Origin: Sideroxydans sp.
GTDB lineage: Bacteria > Pseudomonadota > Gammaproteobacteria > Burkholderiales > Gallionellaceae
Direction: 5' to 3'
Length of the DNA: 64,000 nucleotides
Assembly (NCBI GenBank): GCA_028710605.1
Contig: JAQTTU010000009.1
Coordinates: 97,588-161,587, forward strand
Shown: piece after piece, positions 34,681 to 42,747 of the stretch
Position numbering within the stretch: position 1 is the stretch's first letter
Layout of the letters: each line of letters opens with the position of its first letter
Translations under genes and position numbers: made by a program
Notes under the pieces: model-generated
What the model was told of the DNA's origin: nothing
Database searches by the model: none
Seen by the model: only the letters and a program-made list of their open reading frames with translations

Positions 34681-36360
34681 ATGAGCAGCAACGCACCCAC
34701 CTCCGCCGCACCCGTATCCAACTTTATCCGCACCATCATTGATGCCGATCTGGCCAGTGGCCGGCACAGCAGCATCGTTACCCGTTTTCCGCCCGAGCCG
34801 AACGGTTATCTGCACGTCGGTCACGCCAAGTCCATTTGTTTGAATTTCGGTCTGGCGCAGGACTACCACGGCAAATGCAACCTGCGCTTCGATGACACCA
34901 ATCCTGAAAAGGAAAGCAATGAATACGCGCAGTCCATTCAGGACGATGTGCGCTGGCTGGGTTTTCAGTGGAACGGCGACGTGCGCTGGGCTTCGGATTA
35001 TTTCGATGCGCTGTACGATTTTGCAGTCGAACTCATCAACAAAGGTCTGGCTTATGTGGACGACCTTACGCCGGAACAGATGCGCGAATATCGCGGCACA
35101 TTGACCCAGCCCGGCAAGAACAGCCCGAATCGCGACCGTTCTGCAAAAGAAAACCTCGACCTGTTCACGCGCATGAGAAACGGCGAATTCGCCGACGGTG
35201 CCATGGTGCTGCGCGCCAAGATCGACATGGCTTCGCCCAACATCAACCTGCGCGATCCCGCCATCTACCGCATCCGCCGCGCGCACCACATCCGCACCGG
35301 AGACAAGTGGTGCATCTACCCGATGTACGACTACACGCACTGCATCTCCGACGCGCTGGAAGGCATTACGCATTCCATCTGCACGCTGGAATTCGAAGAC
35401 CACCGCCCGCTGTACGACTGGGTGCTGGACAACATCACCATTCCCTGCCATCCGCGCCAATACGAATTCTCGCGGCTGGAGCTGCACTACACCATCACCA
35501 GCAAACGCAAGCTGCTGCAACTGGTGAATGAGAAACACGTGAGCGGCTGGGACGACCCGCGCATGCCCACCATCAGCGGCATGAGAAGGCGCGGTTACAC
35601 CCCCGAAGGCATACGCGAATTCGCCAAGCGCATCGGCGTGTCCAAAAGCGAGAACAGCGTGGATATGGCGGTGATGGAAGGCGCGATCCGCGAAGATTTG
35701 GAACTGCGCGCACCGCGCGTGATGGCGATCATCAACCCGCTCAAAGTCACCATCACCAACGCCGATGGCGCACTCACGCGCGAAGCGGATTTTCATCCGA
35801 ACATGCCGGAACTGGGCAAGCGCGTCGTGCCGTTCGGCAAGGAATTATTTATCGAAGCCGACGACTTCGCCGAAGTGCCGCCCGCAGGCTGGAAGCGACT
35901 CACGCTGGGCGGCGAGATCCGCCTGCGCCACAGCTATGTGATGCGCTGCGACGAGGCGGTGAAAGATGCGGCGGGCAAAGTGATCGAACTCAAGTGCAGC
36001 ATCGACCACGCCACGCTGGGCAAGAACCCGGAAGGGCGCAAAGTCAAAGGCGTGATCCACTTCCTGTCGTGCGAACATGCGTTGCCTGCGGAGATTCGGC
36101 TGTACGACCGCTTGTTCACCGTGCCCGAACCGGACGCGGACAAGGATGTCGATTTCTGTGCGCACCTCAATCCCGCTTCGCTGACCGTGGTGCAAGGCTG
36201 GGTGGAAAGCAGCGTGCAAGAGGCCGCACCGGAAACGCGCTACCAGTTCGAGCGTCTAGGCTATTTCGTCACCGACCGCCGCGAGCATCGACCCGGCGGC
36301 AAACTGGTATTCAACCGCACCGTGACGTTGCGCGACTCATGGGCTAAGGAACAAGGCTAA
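34681..36360 (+). CDS. glnS: Glutaminyl-tRNA synthetase
   Basis: A 559-residue class I synthetase. The HIGH-type motif is in [19 protein letters not shown] (about 35-53) and the KMSKS-type loop in [36 protein letters not shown] and the C-terminal beta-barrel anticodon domain ([22 protein letters not shown]) are typical of true GlnRS rather than GluRS. Length is normal. A universal stress protein gene follows 11 bases later. Confidence 0.98.
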   Translation: MSSNAPTSAAPVSNFIRTIIDADLASGRHSSIVTRFPPEPNGYLHVGHAKSICLNFGLAQDYHGKCNLRFDDTNPEKESNEYAQSIQDDVRWLGFQWNGDVRWASDYFDALYDFAVELINKGLAYVDDLTPEQMREYRGTLTQPGKNSPNRDRSAKENLDLFTRMRNGEFADGAMVLRAKIDMASPNINLRDPAIYRIRRAHHIRTGDKWCIYPMYDYTHCISDALEGITHSICTLEFEDHRPLYDWVLDNITIPCHPRQYEFSRLELHYTITSKRKLLQLVNEKHVSGWDDPRMPTISGMRRRGYTPEGIREFAKRIGVSKSENSVDMAVMEGAIREDLELRAPRVMAIINPLKVTITNADGALTREADFHPNMPELGKRVVPFGKELFIEADDFAEVPPAGWKRLTLGGEIRLRHSYVMRCDEAVKDAAGKVIELKCSIDHATLGKNPEGRKVKGVIHFLSCEHALPAEIRLYDRLFTVPEPDADKDVDFCAHLNPASLTVVQGWVESSVQEAAPETRYQFERLGYFVTDRREHRPGGKLVFNRTVTLRDSWAKEQG

Positions 36361-36371
36361 GGGAGGTTCAA

Positions 36372-36821
36372 ATGTACAAACGTATTGCCGTAGCGGTGGA
36401 TGGCAGCGCAGTTTCGATGGCCGCCTTGAACGAGGCAGTCAAACTCGCCAAGGCGATGGATTCGACCTTGCTCTTGCTCTATGTTTGCGAAGACTTGCCC
36501 GTGATGTGGAGTGCGGACGGCATGGCTCCCTTTCCGATGGAAGATGTGACGAAGGCCTTTATCAAAGCGGGCGAACAGTTGCTGCAAAAAGACAAAGCGC
36601 GCGTGGCGGAAGCGGGAATCAGCGTCGAGACCAAATTGGTGGAGGATTACAGCGGACGTATCGGAGCAGTTATCAGCCAGGAAGCCGCACAGTGGCAGGC
36701 CGATTTGCTGGTCGTGGGAACGCACGGACGCAAAGGGCTGGATCACCTGCTGCTGGGCAGCGTCGCGGAAAACGTGACGCGCAGCGCCACCGTGCCGGTG
36801 TTGCTGGTGCGCGGTTCGTAG
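36372..36821 (+). CDS. Universal stress protein (UspA family)
   Basis: A 149-residue cytoplasmic protein. It starts MYKRIAVAVDGSAVSMAALNEAV and ends with the ATP-binding pattern GTHGRKGLDHLLLGSVAENVTRSATVPVLLVR (G-2x-G-9x-G-S/T form), so it belongs to the ATP-binding class. GGGAGG precedes the ATG. Probably read with glnS. No partner identifies its specific role. Confidence 0.92.
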   Translation: MYKRIAVAVDGSAVSMAALNEAVKLAKAMDSTLLLLYVCEDLPVMWSADGMAPFPMEDVTKAFIKAGEQLLQKDKARVAEAGISVETKLVEDYSGRIGAVISQEAAQWQADLLVVGTHGRKGLDHLLLGSVAENVTRSATVPVLLVRGS

Positions 36822-36824
36822 TGG

Positions 36825-36940
36825 CCGTCATACCGGCGCAGGCCGGTATCCAGTGCATTTATCAAATATGCCGTTGGTTTTGTCCGTGCCTTGCACGGGA
36901 TATTAAATTAACTGGATACCGGCCTGCGCCGGTATGACGG
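36825..36940. mobile_element. 116-bp terminal-inverted-repeat element, left of the GIY-YIG gene
   Basis: Perfect 30-bp inverted ends (outer part CCGTCATACCGGCGCAGG; the right end is the exact complement) flank a 56-base centre holding TTGGTTTTGTCCGTGC at 36874-36889. The same centre occurs in opposite orientation in the element at 37273-37387. It has the shape of a MITE; no transposase is encoded. Confidence 0.85.
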
Positions 36941-36960
36941 GAAATCAAAGAGGCGACTCG

Positions 36961-37251
36961 ATGAGCAAACAGCCGTGCGTTTATCTTCTCGCCAGCAAAC
37001 GCAACGGCACTCTGTATATCGGGGTAACTTCAGACTTGGTTAAGCGCGTGTGGGAACACAAGAATCACGTTGTTGACGGTTTCACCAAACAGTATGAAGT
37101 GGCGCAGTTGGTTTGGTATGAAGTGCATGAAACAATGGAATCTGCCATTCAGCGCGAGAAGGCACTCAAGGAATGGCAACGAAAATGGAAATTGAAGCTG
37201 ATTGAAGAGTTCAATCCAGACTGGAAAGATTTGTACGACTCGGTGTGCTAG
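36961..37251 (+). CDS. Small GIY-YIG family endonuclease
   Basis: A 96-residue single-domain nuclease. The first strand reads [20 protein letters not shown] (GIY-equivalent VYLL, YIG at 19-21), with R29 in LVKRVWEHK, the catalytic Glu probably E67 in QREKALKEW, and the closing [13 protein letters not shown]. This UPF0213-like group has no added DNA-binding domain. The gene starts 20 bases after one inverted-repeat element and its stop is followed within 22 bases by another in opposite orientation. It interrupts the spacing between the stress protein and cysS. The flanking elements could be its substrates, or it may simply have hitchhiked. This is inference. Confidence 0.9.
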   Translation: MSKQPCVYLLASKRNGTLYIGVTSDLVKRVWEHKNHVVDGFTKQYEVAQLVWYEVHETMESAIQREKALKEWQRKWKLKLIEEFNPDWKDLYDSVC

Positions 37252-37272
37252 GCCGTCATGCCGGCAGCGAGT

Positions 37273-37387
37273 CGTCATACCGGCGAAGGCCGGTATCCAG
37301 TTATAAAAAACAGCCCGTGCAACGCACGGACAAAACCAAGTGCATATTAATAAAACCGCTGGATTCCGGCCTGCGCCGGAATGACGG
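37273..37387. mobile_element. 115-bp terminal-inverted-repeat element, right of the GIY-YIG gene
   Basis: Ends CGTCATACCGGCGAAGGCCG and the imperfect complement at 37359-37387 (CTGGATTCCGGCCTGCGC...) flank a centre with GCACGGACAAAACCAA at 37324-37339, the reverse complement of the left element's centre. Extra partial end sequence lies at 37253-37272. It reaches to 22 bases before the cysS start. Confidence 0.83.
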
Positions 37388-37409
37388 CTCAGGTAACGAA
37401 GAAATAAAA

Positions 37410-38855
37410 ATGCTAAAAATCTACAACACCCTCGCCCGCGACAAGCAGGATTTCAAACCCATCGAAGCGAACCATGTGCGCATGTACGTGTGCGGCATGA
37501 CGGTGTACGACTTCTGCCACCTCGGCCATGCGCGGGTGATGGTGGTGTTCGATATGGTGTATCGCTGGTTGAAGGCCAGCGGATATGACGTGACCTACGT
37601 GCGCAACATCACCGACATCGACGACAAGATCATCAAGCGCGCGGCGGAGAATAAGGAATCCATCCACACGCTGACGCAGCGCTTCATCGACGCGATGCAT
37701 CAGGATGCCGACGCGCTGGGCGTGCAGCGCCCCGACCGCGAGCCGCGCGCCACGCAGTACATCCCGCAGATGCTGGAGATGGTCGCGCAACTGGAGAAGA
37801 ACGGCCTGGCCTATCAGGCTGCCGACGGCGATGTGAATTACGCGGTGCGCAAGTTCGACGGTTACGGAAAGTTGTCCGGCAAATCGCTGGAAGATTTGCG
37901 CGCGGGCGAGCGCGTGGAAGTGGACTCGAACAAGCACGACCCGCTGGACTTCGTGCTGTGGAAACACGCCAAGGACGGCGAAGCGGACGAAGTGAAGTGG
38001 GATTCCAAATGGGGCAAAGGCCGTCCCGGCTGGCATCTGGAATGTTCGGCGATGGGCTCGGATTTGCTGGGTAAACATTTCGACATCCACGGCGGCGGCG
38101 CGGACTTGCAGTTCCCGCATCACGAAAACGAGATCGCGCAAAGCGAAGGTGCGCACCAGTGCCAGTACGTGAACTACTGGATGCACAACGGCTTCGTGCG
38201 CGTGGACAACGAAAAAATGTCGAAGAGCCTCGGCAACTTCTTCACCATCCGCGAAGTGCTAAAAAAATACGATGCCGAAGTGGTGCGCTTTTTCATTTTG
38301 CGCGCGCATTACCGCAGTCCGCTGAATTATTCCGACCAACATCTTGACGATGCCAAGGGTGCGTTGACTAGGCTTTATACGGCGTTGAAGAGTGTTCCCT
38401 CACCCTCAGTCCCTCTCCCGGCGGGAGAGGGAAGCCAATTCCCCTCGCCCTCCGGGAGAGGGGCTAGGGGAGAGGGGGCAGTTGACTGGAGCGAGTCCTA
38501 CGCGCAACGTTTCCAATCCGCCATGGACGACGACTTCAACACCCCCGAAGCGGTAGCCGTGCTGTTCGATCTCGCCAACGAGGTGAACCGCACTCAATCC
38601 GCACAATCCGCCGCGCAACTCAAAACCTTGGCCGGAATACTCGGTTTGCTGCAACGCGACCCGCAACATTTCCTGCAAGGCGAAACGGTCGCAGGCGGAC
38701 TGGACGATGCCGCGATCAGCGCGCAGATCGAAGCGCGCATCGCCGCAAAAAAAGCCAAAAACTTCGCCGAGGCAGACCGCATTCGCAAGGAATTGTTGGA
38801 GGCGGGTATTGTGCTGGAAGATACGGCGCAGGGGACGACTTGGCGCAGGGCTTAG
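37410..38855 (+). CDS. cysS: Cysteinyl-tRNA synthetase with repeat-encoded insertion
   Basis: A 481-residue class I synthetase. Zinc and active-site residues: [41 protein letters not shown] in [11 protein letters not shown]. The C-terminal helices are normal ([21 protein letters not shown]). Codons about 330-357 come from a C/G-rich double palindrome (38397-38478), encoding a Pro/Ser/Gly-rich loop between [10 protein letters not shown] and [11 protein letters not shown]. Removing it gives about 453 residues, the family norm. The insertion is in frame, at the junction leading to the anticodon region, where a loop may be tolerated. The start at [15 protein letters not shown] is set by homology. 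Confidence 0.95.
   Translation: MLKIYNTLARDKQDFKPIEANHVRMYVCGMTVYDFCHLGHARVMVVFDMVYRWLKASGYDVTYVRNITDIDDKIIKRAAENKESIHTLTQRFIDAMHQDADALGVQRPDREPRATQYIPQMLEMVAQLEKNGLAYQAADGDVNYAVRKFDGYGKLSGKSLEDLRAGERVEVDSNKHDPLDFVLWKHAKDGEADEVKWDSKWGKGRPGWHLECSAMGSDLLGKHFDIHGGGADLQFPHHENEIAQSEGAHQCQYVNYWMHNGFVRVDNEKMSKSLGNFFTIREVLKKYDAEVVRFFILRAHYRSPLNYSDQHLDDAKGALTRLYTALKSVPSPSVPLPAGEGSQFPSPSGRGARGEGAVDWSESYAQRFQSAMDDDFNTPEAVAVLFDLANEVNRTQSAQSAAQLKTLAGILGLLQRDPQHFLQGETVAGGLDDAAISAQIEARIAAKKAKNFAEADRIRKELLEAGIVLEDTAQGTTWRRA
38397..38478. repeat. CCCTCTCCC double palindrome inserted in frame in cysS
   Basis: CCCTCTCCCGGCGGGAGAGGG and a second CCCTCCGGGAGAGGGGCTAG unit lie back to back, about 82-84 bp. The copy has no stop in the cysS frame. 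Same family as 14969-15003. Confidence 0.88.
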
Positions 38856-38892
38856 CGCGCTAGCCGGGCTTTAATCTGAAAAGTGAACATGC

Positions 38893-38960
38893 TTGAAGAT
38901 GCCCGTCAATAGGCGATCTGCAAGGCATGCATCATGGAGATTGCCGTGTTTGCTAATGGA
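38893..38960. repeat. Copy of the GCCCGTCAATAG dispersed element
   Basis: TTGAAGATGCCCGTCAATAG starts it and ATGGAGATTGCCGTGTTTGC lies near its right side; the final TTGCGGGC end is degraded. It follows cysS in a 271-base gene-free interval. Confidence 0.75.
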
Positions 38961-39029
38961 ATGCGTTGGCTGGTTTGCCATGTTGCCGCGCTTTGTTTGT
39001 GCTAATGCTACGAAGCTGTAGCTGGAAAT

Positions 39030-39055
39030 AAAAACGCACCCGAGGGTGCGTTTTT
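39030..39055. terminator. Bidirectional intrinsic terminator between cysS and the pilus locus
   Basis: AAAAACGCACC and GGTGCGTTTTT pair around CGAG-type loop bases, giving T-runs on both strands. It lies 175 bases after cysS (plus) and 72 bases after the last pilin gene (minus), so it can end both transcripts. Confidence 0.92.
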
Positions 39056-39126
39056 ATTGAAGCGGTTTGATGCTTTTACATTACGTGGTCACTGATTAAG
39101 CTTGACCACGCTTTGTTTTTGACTGG

Positions 39127-39819
39127 TTACAGCGTGCTGCAAATTGTGTAAATGTTGTCATCATTGTAGCCAACAGCCGCCAATTCGGCTGCGCCAGGCG
39201 CTGTGTTAGTACCAGCCGAACCAAGGGTGGCGCGGATGGAGCCAGAATCGGTCACGCCATCATCCATCTGGGAATCGATGGCACGCGCTGCTTTGCCGGG
39301 TACTTGCGACAAGCAGATGGAAATACCTTTCGCGCCTGTTACAGTGCCAGCGGCATTGTATGCAGCTAACCCAATCAGACCATTAAACGCATTGCGCGGT
39401 GCGGCGGCGGCACCCACATCATTCGCGTTGCCGGAAATCAGGCCAGATGCTTTCAGGTGCTGCCAGAAAGAAGTACTTTCTGCTCCCGGTGTAAATACCT
39501 GTGCGGCAGTATCCAACAGCACGCCGTCGTTGTTGCCGGCGGTAAGCGCTGGAGTTGTTGCTGCAGCCCATGTTCCACCACGAAGTCGCAATGTTGCAAG
39601 GTTACCATCGTCACCGGGCAGGCGCTTAAAGCGGTCAACGTAAGCGTAGTAAGCCGAACTGATGCCCTGAATATCCTTGACGGAATTTTTTACCTTGGCA
39701 TTTTCGATCAACTCCTGACCTTTCAGCACGCCGCCCAGCAGCAGGCCGATGATGACCAGCACGATGGCGATTTCAACCAGCGTGAAGCCGGATTGACGGG
39801 ATAATTTACGGTTCTTCAT
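39127..39819 (-). CDS. Type IV prepilin-like protein
   Basis: A 230-residue prepilin. The leader MKNRKLSRQSG is cut before FTLVEIAIVLVIIGLLLGGVLKGQELI, a textbook class III signal with Glu5. The globular part holds paired cysteines near residue 167 and at the end (YTICSTL). AAGGAG lies 6 bases before the ATG; the frame is open upstream only through leader sequence. The strong ribosome site, its own possible -10 box (39863-39868) and position at the end of the locus suggest the main pilin, which is inferred. No other gene in this window is a better major pilin. Confidence 0.85.
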   Translation of the reverse strand: MKNRKLSRQSGFTLVEIAIVLVIIGLLLGGVLKGQELIENAKVKNSVKDIQGISSAYYAYVDRFKRLPGDDGNLATLRLRGGTWAAATTPALTAGNNDGVLLDTAAQVFTPGAESTSFWQHLKASGLISGNANDVGAAAAPRNAFNGLIGLAAYNAAGTVTGAKGISICLSQVPGKAARAIDSQMDDGVTDSGSIRATLGSAGTNTAPGAAELAAVGYNDDNIYTICSTL

Positions 39820-39862
39820 GATTTCTCCTTGGGGAATAAGGGTAACTTCTACCACTGCGTGA

Positions 39863-39868
39863 ATTGTA
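39863..39868 (-). promoter_or_regulatory. Possible -10 box of the last prepilin gene
   Basis: On the minus strand TACAAT lies 44 bases before the prepilin ATG, in the spacer after the histidine kinase stop. The -35 position 17 bases away reads CTTCCC, a poor match, so an activator may be needed if it is real. Confidence 0.35.
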
Positions 39869-39908
39869 GCGTTGTTGCACTGGGCGGGAAGTAAAAAATA
39901 TCCACTCA

Positions 39909-40994
39909 TTACGCATAATCGTCGGGCACGGGCAGGGTCAAGGTGTATTCGATGCCTTGTGCGCAGGGGGCGGCGGTAAGGTCGCCCTCTGCTTCGTGCA
40001 GGCTTTTTCGTGCCTGATACAGCCCCAAACCAAGCCCGCCCACGCGCCCGCTGCTGAACGGTTCGAACAGTTTTTCAGGAAGAAGGATGGGCGTTTCGGC
40101 AAGTTGCGGCATCACAATCCGTGCGATGGCGCAGTGTTGTTCTTGCGTTATGGAGATGGGCAACGATACATCCGGCTGCGCGCGCAACAGGGGGGCGACG
40201 TTGGTAAACAAGTTGTCCAGTGCCCGTTCGAGCAGGTCGAGACGCAAGTAAACGCAGGCATCTCCAGACAGTTGAATGGGGATGCCTGCCAGCTCGGCGG
40301 TTTGGCGCATGACATTTGCCAGCCCGATCATTTGCTGGAGATGCTTGGGTTTGACGCGGCGGGTGGCGGCAAGAATGCGTTTGGCTCGGGCGGAGGCATG
40401 CGGCACGCTGACGGCGATGCGCTTGGCCGCATTGAGCAGCTTGGCATCGTTTTGATTGGACGGAAAATCGTCGGCCAGCCAGGTAACCCATTGCGCCAGG
40501 TTGCGCAGGTCGTGTTGCAGATACAAGGTGAGTCGCGCTTGTTCGGACATGGCGGCGGCAAGCGCGGACATTTTGACCTGAACCGCCGCTTCCATTTGCA
40601 GTTGAAACACATCGCACAGATGTTCGGCAAACAACTTCGCCTCACCTCTGGACGATTTGGTATAGAGGCGAAATTCGAGATGAATGTCATCCTCCACTTC
40701 GATCAGAAAATTTAAGGTGTGCGGCTTGTGTTGTGTTGGCGAACCCAAAACCACATTGATTGGTTGGCCGAACCATTTGCCCGTGCAGGTGAGTTGCGCG
40801 ATGCCGCCCTGCGACAACGCGGGCCATGCTGCAGCCGGAAGCTGCAAAGGGTCGAGGCGGGGGTTGATGGATTTAAGCAGCGCGGCAAGTGTGGTGCGAT
40901 ACTGGTTTGACAGGCGCGACAGATACCCAGCCGCACCTATCAGCGTGATACCGGCGGCAAGAAAAGTGAAAGCCAGATTGTCGAAGTAGGTCAT
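39909..40994 (-). CDS. Sensor histidine kinase in the pilus locus
   Basis: A 361-residue kinase with one N-terminal membrane helix (about 8-26), a cytoplasmic ligand-less-looking region to about 140, an H-box at H161 (LQHDLRNLAQWVTWLADDF) and an ATPase domain with LDLLERALDNLFTN and FEPFSSGRVGGLGLGLYQARKSL. The HDLRN form of the H-box resembles PrsK-type kinases. Located after the response regulator gene and before the last prepilin on the same strand, so the pair probably senses a membrane or pilus state and controls the cluster. No large periplasmic domain is present. Confidence 0.85.
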   Translation of the reverse strand: MTYFDNLAFTFLAAGITLIGAAGYLSRLSNQYRTTLAALLKSINPRLDPLQLPAAAWPALSQGGIAQLTCTGKWFGQPINVVLGSPTQHKPHTLNFLIEVEDDIHLEFRLYTKSSRGEAKLFAEHLCDVFQLQMEAAVQVKMSALAAAMSEQARLTLYLQHDLRNLAQWVTWLADDFPSNQNDAKLLNAAKRIAVSVPHASARAKRILAATRRVKPKHLQQMIGLANVMRQTAELAGIPIQLSGDACVYLRLDLLERALDNLFTNVAPLLRAQPDVSLPISITQEQHCAIARIVMPQLAETPILLPEKLFEPFSSGRVGGLGLGLYQARKSLHEAEGDLTAAPCAQGIEYTLTLPVPDDYA

Positions 40995-41093
40995 GATTTT
41001 GAATTTTGAAGATGGGTTCAGCCGTGGTTATGTAGCTAGTGTGTGTGGCAAGTTTGGAGCTTATACCAACGCGCAGATCGGTGGTTTTACCCA

Positions 41094-41150
41094 AGGGTGC
41101 AAGAACCCCTGCGGGGCAACCCGACATGTCGGGCTAAAGCCCGACCTACT
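41094..41150. repeat. GGGTGCAAGAACCCC / GTCGGGCTAAAGCCCGAC repeat
   Basis: GGGTGCAAGAACCCCTGCGG is followed by GTCGGGCTAAAGCCCGAC (41128-41145), a perfect palindrome. It lies between the response regulator and kinase genes, which are therefore 165 bases apart. Fragments of the first part recur near 6288. Confidence 0.7.
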
Positions 41151-41159
41151 CTTGCATCG

Positions 41160-41768
41160 CTACTGCGTCTCCTGGGCACGCCCAATCTGGATGCCGTATT
41201 TTTTGATGTAGTAGTACAAATGCTCGCGCGCGAGACCCAGTTGGCGCGCGGCTTCGGCGACATTGCCGTTGCTGTTGGCAAGCGCGCCGCGCACCAGCTG
41301 CTCTTCCACCGCCGACGAAGCTTCTTTCGGGCCGTCGGACAATCTTGCCGTGATCTGGATGCGCGTTTCGCCGACCGCTTCCAACTTTCGTTCCTGGTTC
41401 AGAAACAGTTCCGCGCGATCGAGCGAAGCTTTTATTTTGCTCAGCGCGGCGGGCTTGGTGATGAAGTCGAATGCGCCACGGCGCACCGCCTCAAAGGCGG
41501 ACGATTCCTCGTCCTGCCCGGTGAGCACGATAATTTTAGTTTTGGGCGCGCGCGCCAGCAGCGCATCGATCAGCATCAGCCCTTCCGTGGTGCGGCTGGC
41601 AGCGGGCGGTAAGCCCAGATCGACGATGGCGCGCGTCGGCTGCGGAGTGACGGCCAGCGCCGACGCGCGCGAGTCGGCGCTGGTGACTTTGAAACCCTCT
41701 TGTTGCAGGGCGGAGGCAAGATAGCTGGAAAGTGCGGGATCGTCTTCTACAAGCAGCAAGGTATTCAT
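41160..41768 (-). CDS. Response regulator with receiver and Fis-type HTH, no AAA+ domain
   Basis: A 202-residue regulator. The receiver has E8/D9/D10 and phospho-acceptor D50 (RAIVDLGLPP), with T in IIVLTGQDEES and K in DFITKPAAL. The C-terminus is a Fis-type helix-turn-helix (GALANSNGNVAEAARQLGLAREHLYYYIKKYGI). The sigma54-interacting AAA+ module found in NtrC proteins is absent, as in the RegA/ActR class. Start MNTLLLVEDDPAL, two bases after the stop of the small membrane protein gene. Likely partner of the kinase at 39909. Confidence 0.9.
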   Translation of the reverse strand: MNTLLLVEDDPALSSYLASALQQEGFKVTSADSRASALAVTPQPTRAIVDLGLPPAASRTTEGLMLIDALLARAPKTKIIVLTGQDEESSAFEAVRRGAFDFITKPAALSKIKASLDRAELFLNQERKLEAVGETRIQITARLSDGPKEASSAVEEQLVRGALANSNGNVAEAARQLGLAREHLYYYIKKYGIQIGRAQETQ

Positions 41769-41770
41769 AC

Positions 41771-42010
41771 TCAGTCGTTGGTTCCAAAAAGGCTGCCAAG
41801 CAGCGGTACGACAGCCATTACAAAACCGACGAGAATGAAGATGAAACCCAGCACCACGCGCACCAACACCCACTCCTGCGAAGTGTCGGGCGGTACGGCG
41901 AGTAGGCTGTAACCGAGCGCAATGGCGATGATACCGACGATGGTTGAAACGCGACGGCTGCGTATATGGGCAAGATAGCGCTCATGCATCGGGTCGGTTC
42001 TTTGTTTCAT
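41771..42010 (-). CDS. Small two-helix membrane protein
   Basis: A 79-residue protein with a basic N-terminus (MKQRTDPMHERYLAHIRSRR) and two hydrophobic helices (STIVGIIAIALGYSLLAV and VLVRVVLGFIFILVGFVMAVV). GGAGG lies 6 bases before the ATG, and the start overlaps the stop of the prepilin gene upstream (ATGA). No family known to me. Its position between prepilins and a two-component system hints at a sensing or assembly role in the pilus locus, which is only inference. Confidence 0.75.
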   Translation of the reverse strand: MKQRTDPMHERYLAHIRSRRVSTIVGIIAIALGYSLLAVPPDTSQEWVLVRVVLGFIFILVGFVMAVVPLLGSLFGTND

Positions 42011-42735
42011 GGCAACCTCCCTGCGGCAAGCATGCGACTGAACAAAATGTTGGGGGAAATCCACGTGACGATGTCGTCGAACTCACCGCCTGTGCCGCCT
42101 GTGCCGACAAGTGGGTTGCTGACGAATGTGGTGTTGGTGTTGGTGTTTTCCAGTTCGTTGGCACCGGGCGGCGCAAGGTTAGTGCCACCGCTGGAATTTT
42201 GCGCGCCGAAACCATTTTTGCCGTGGGACAGGATGATTGCCGGAATTCCGGTGGCTAGTGCGATGCCGGCGGCATTGTTGATGGTAATGTCACCTGTAGA
42301 TGCAAGCGTCATTCCGGTTGCACTGTTGGAAAACGCTGCGGTGACACGATATCTAAAGCGGTTGCCCCAACTATCGCTATCAGTAAGTCCCAGTGTGACC
42401 CACGGTAAGTTGCCCTCCTGACCTGTTGAGCAAGCGCTTCCCGTTCGATTTTCCTGACCGTTACCTGTCGTGTCAGGGCAGGGCAAGTAGGGAGGATTAT
42501 GAGTCGCCGCAAAGCCAATCAAAGCTTCTTTAGCCGAATCCATCAGGGTTTGTGTGTCCTGCACGCGCCGCATGTCCTGTTGGGAAGCAAGAATAGCCAG
42601 CCCGCCAGTGGCCAGCAGGCCGACAATCACCAGCACAATGGCCATTTCAACCAGACTGAAACCACACTGTTTGGTGGAGGGTGGTTGGCCTGTTAACTGC
42701 AAAGGAGTAGATGAGTTTTTGAGATATGTGGACAT
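42007..42735 (-). CDS. Prepilin-like protein of the MSHA-type locus
   Basis: A 242-residue protein with a prepilin signal: a 24-25 residue leader, then G|FSLVEMAIVLVIVGLLATGGLAIL with Glu at +5. A module AKEALIGFAATHNPPYLPCPDTTGNG ... GNLPWVTLGL follows at about 67-117. It is shared with the large lectin pilin encoded next door, so the two are paralogous in their bodies. AGGAG precedes the ATG. Probably a minor pilin. Confidence 0.85.
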   Translation of the reverse strand: MSTYLKNSSTPLQLTGQPPSTKQCGFSLVEMAIVLVIVGLLATGGLAILASQQDMRRVQDTQTLMDSAKEALIGFAATHNPPYLPCPDTTGNGQENRTGSACSTGQEGNLPWVTLGLTDSDSWGNRFRYRVTAAFSNSATGMTLASTGDITINNAAGIALATGIPAIILSHGKNGFGAQNSSGGTNLAPPGANELENTNTNTTFVSNPLVGTGGTGGEFDDIVTWISPNILFSRMLAAGRLP

Positions 42736-42747
42736 GGTGTTCTCCTG

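Noticed and set aside
37245..37409. N-terminal extension of cysS through the inverted-repeat element
   Set aside because: The residues are repeat-derived (for example [10 protein letters not shown]) and the normal CysS start lies at 37410 with its own upstream sequence.
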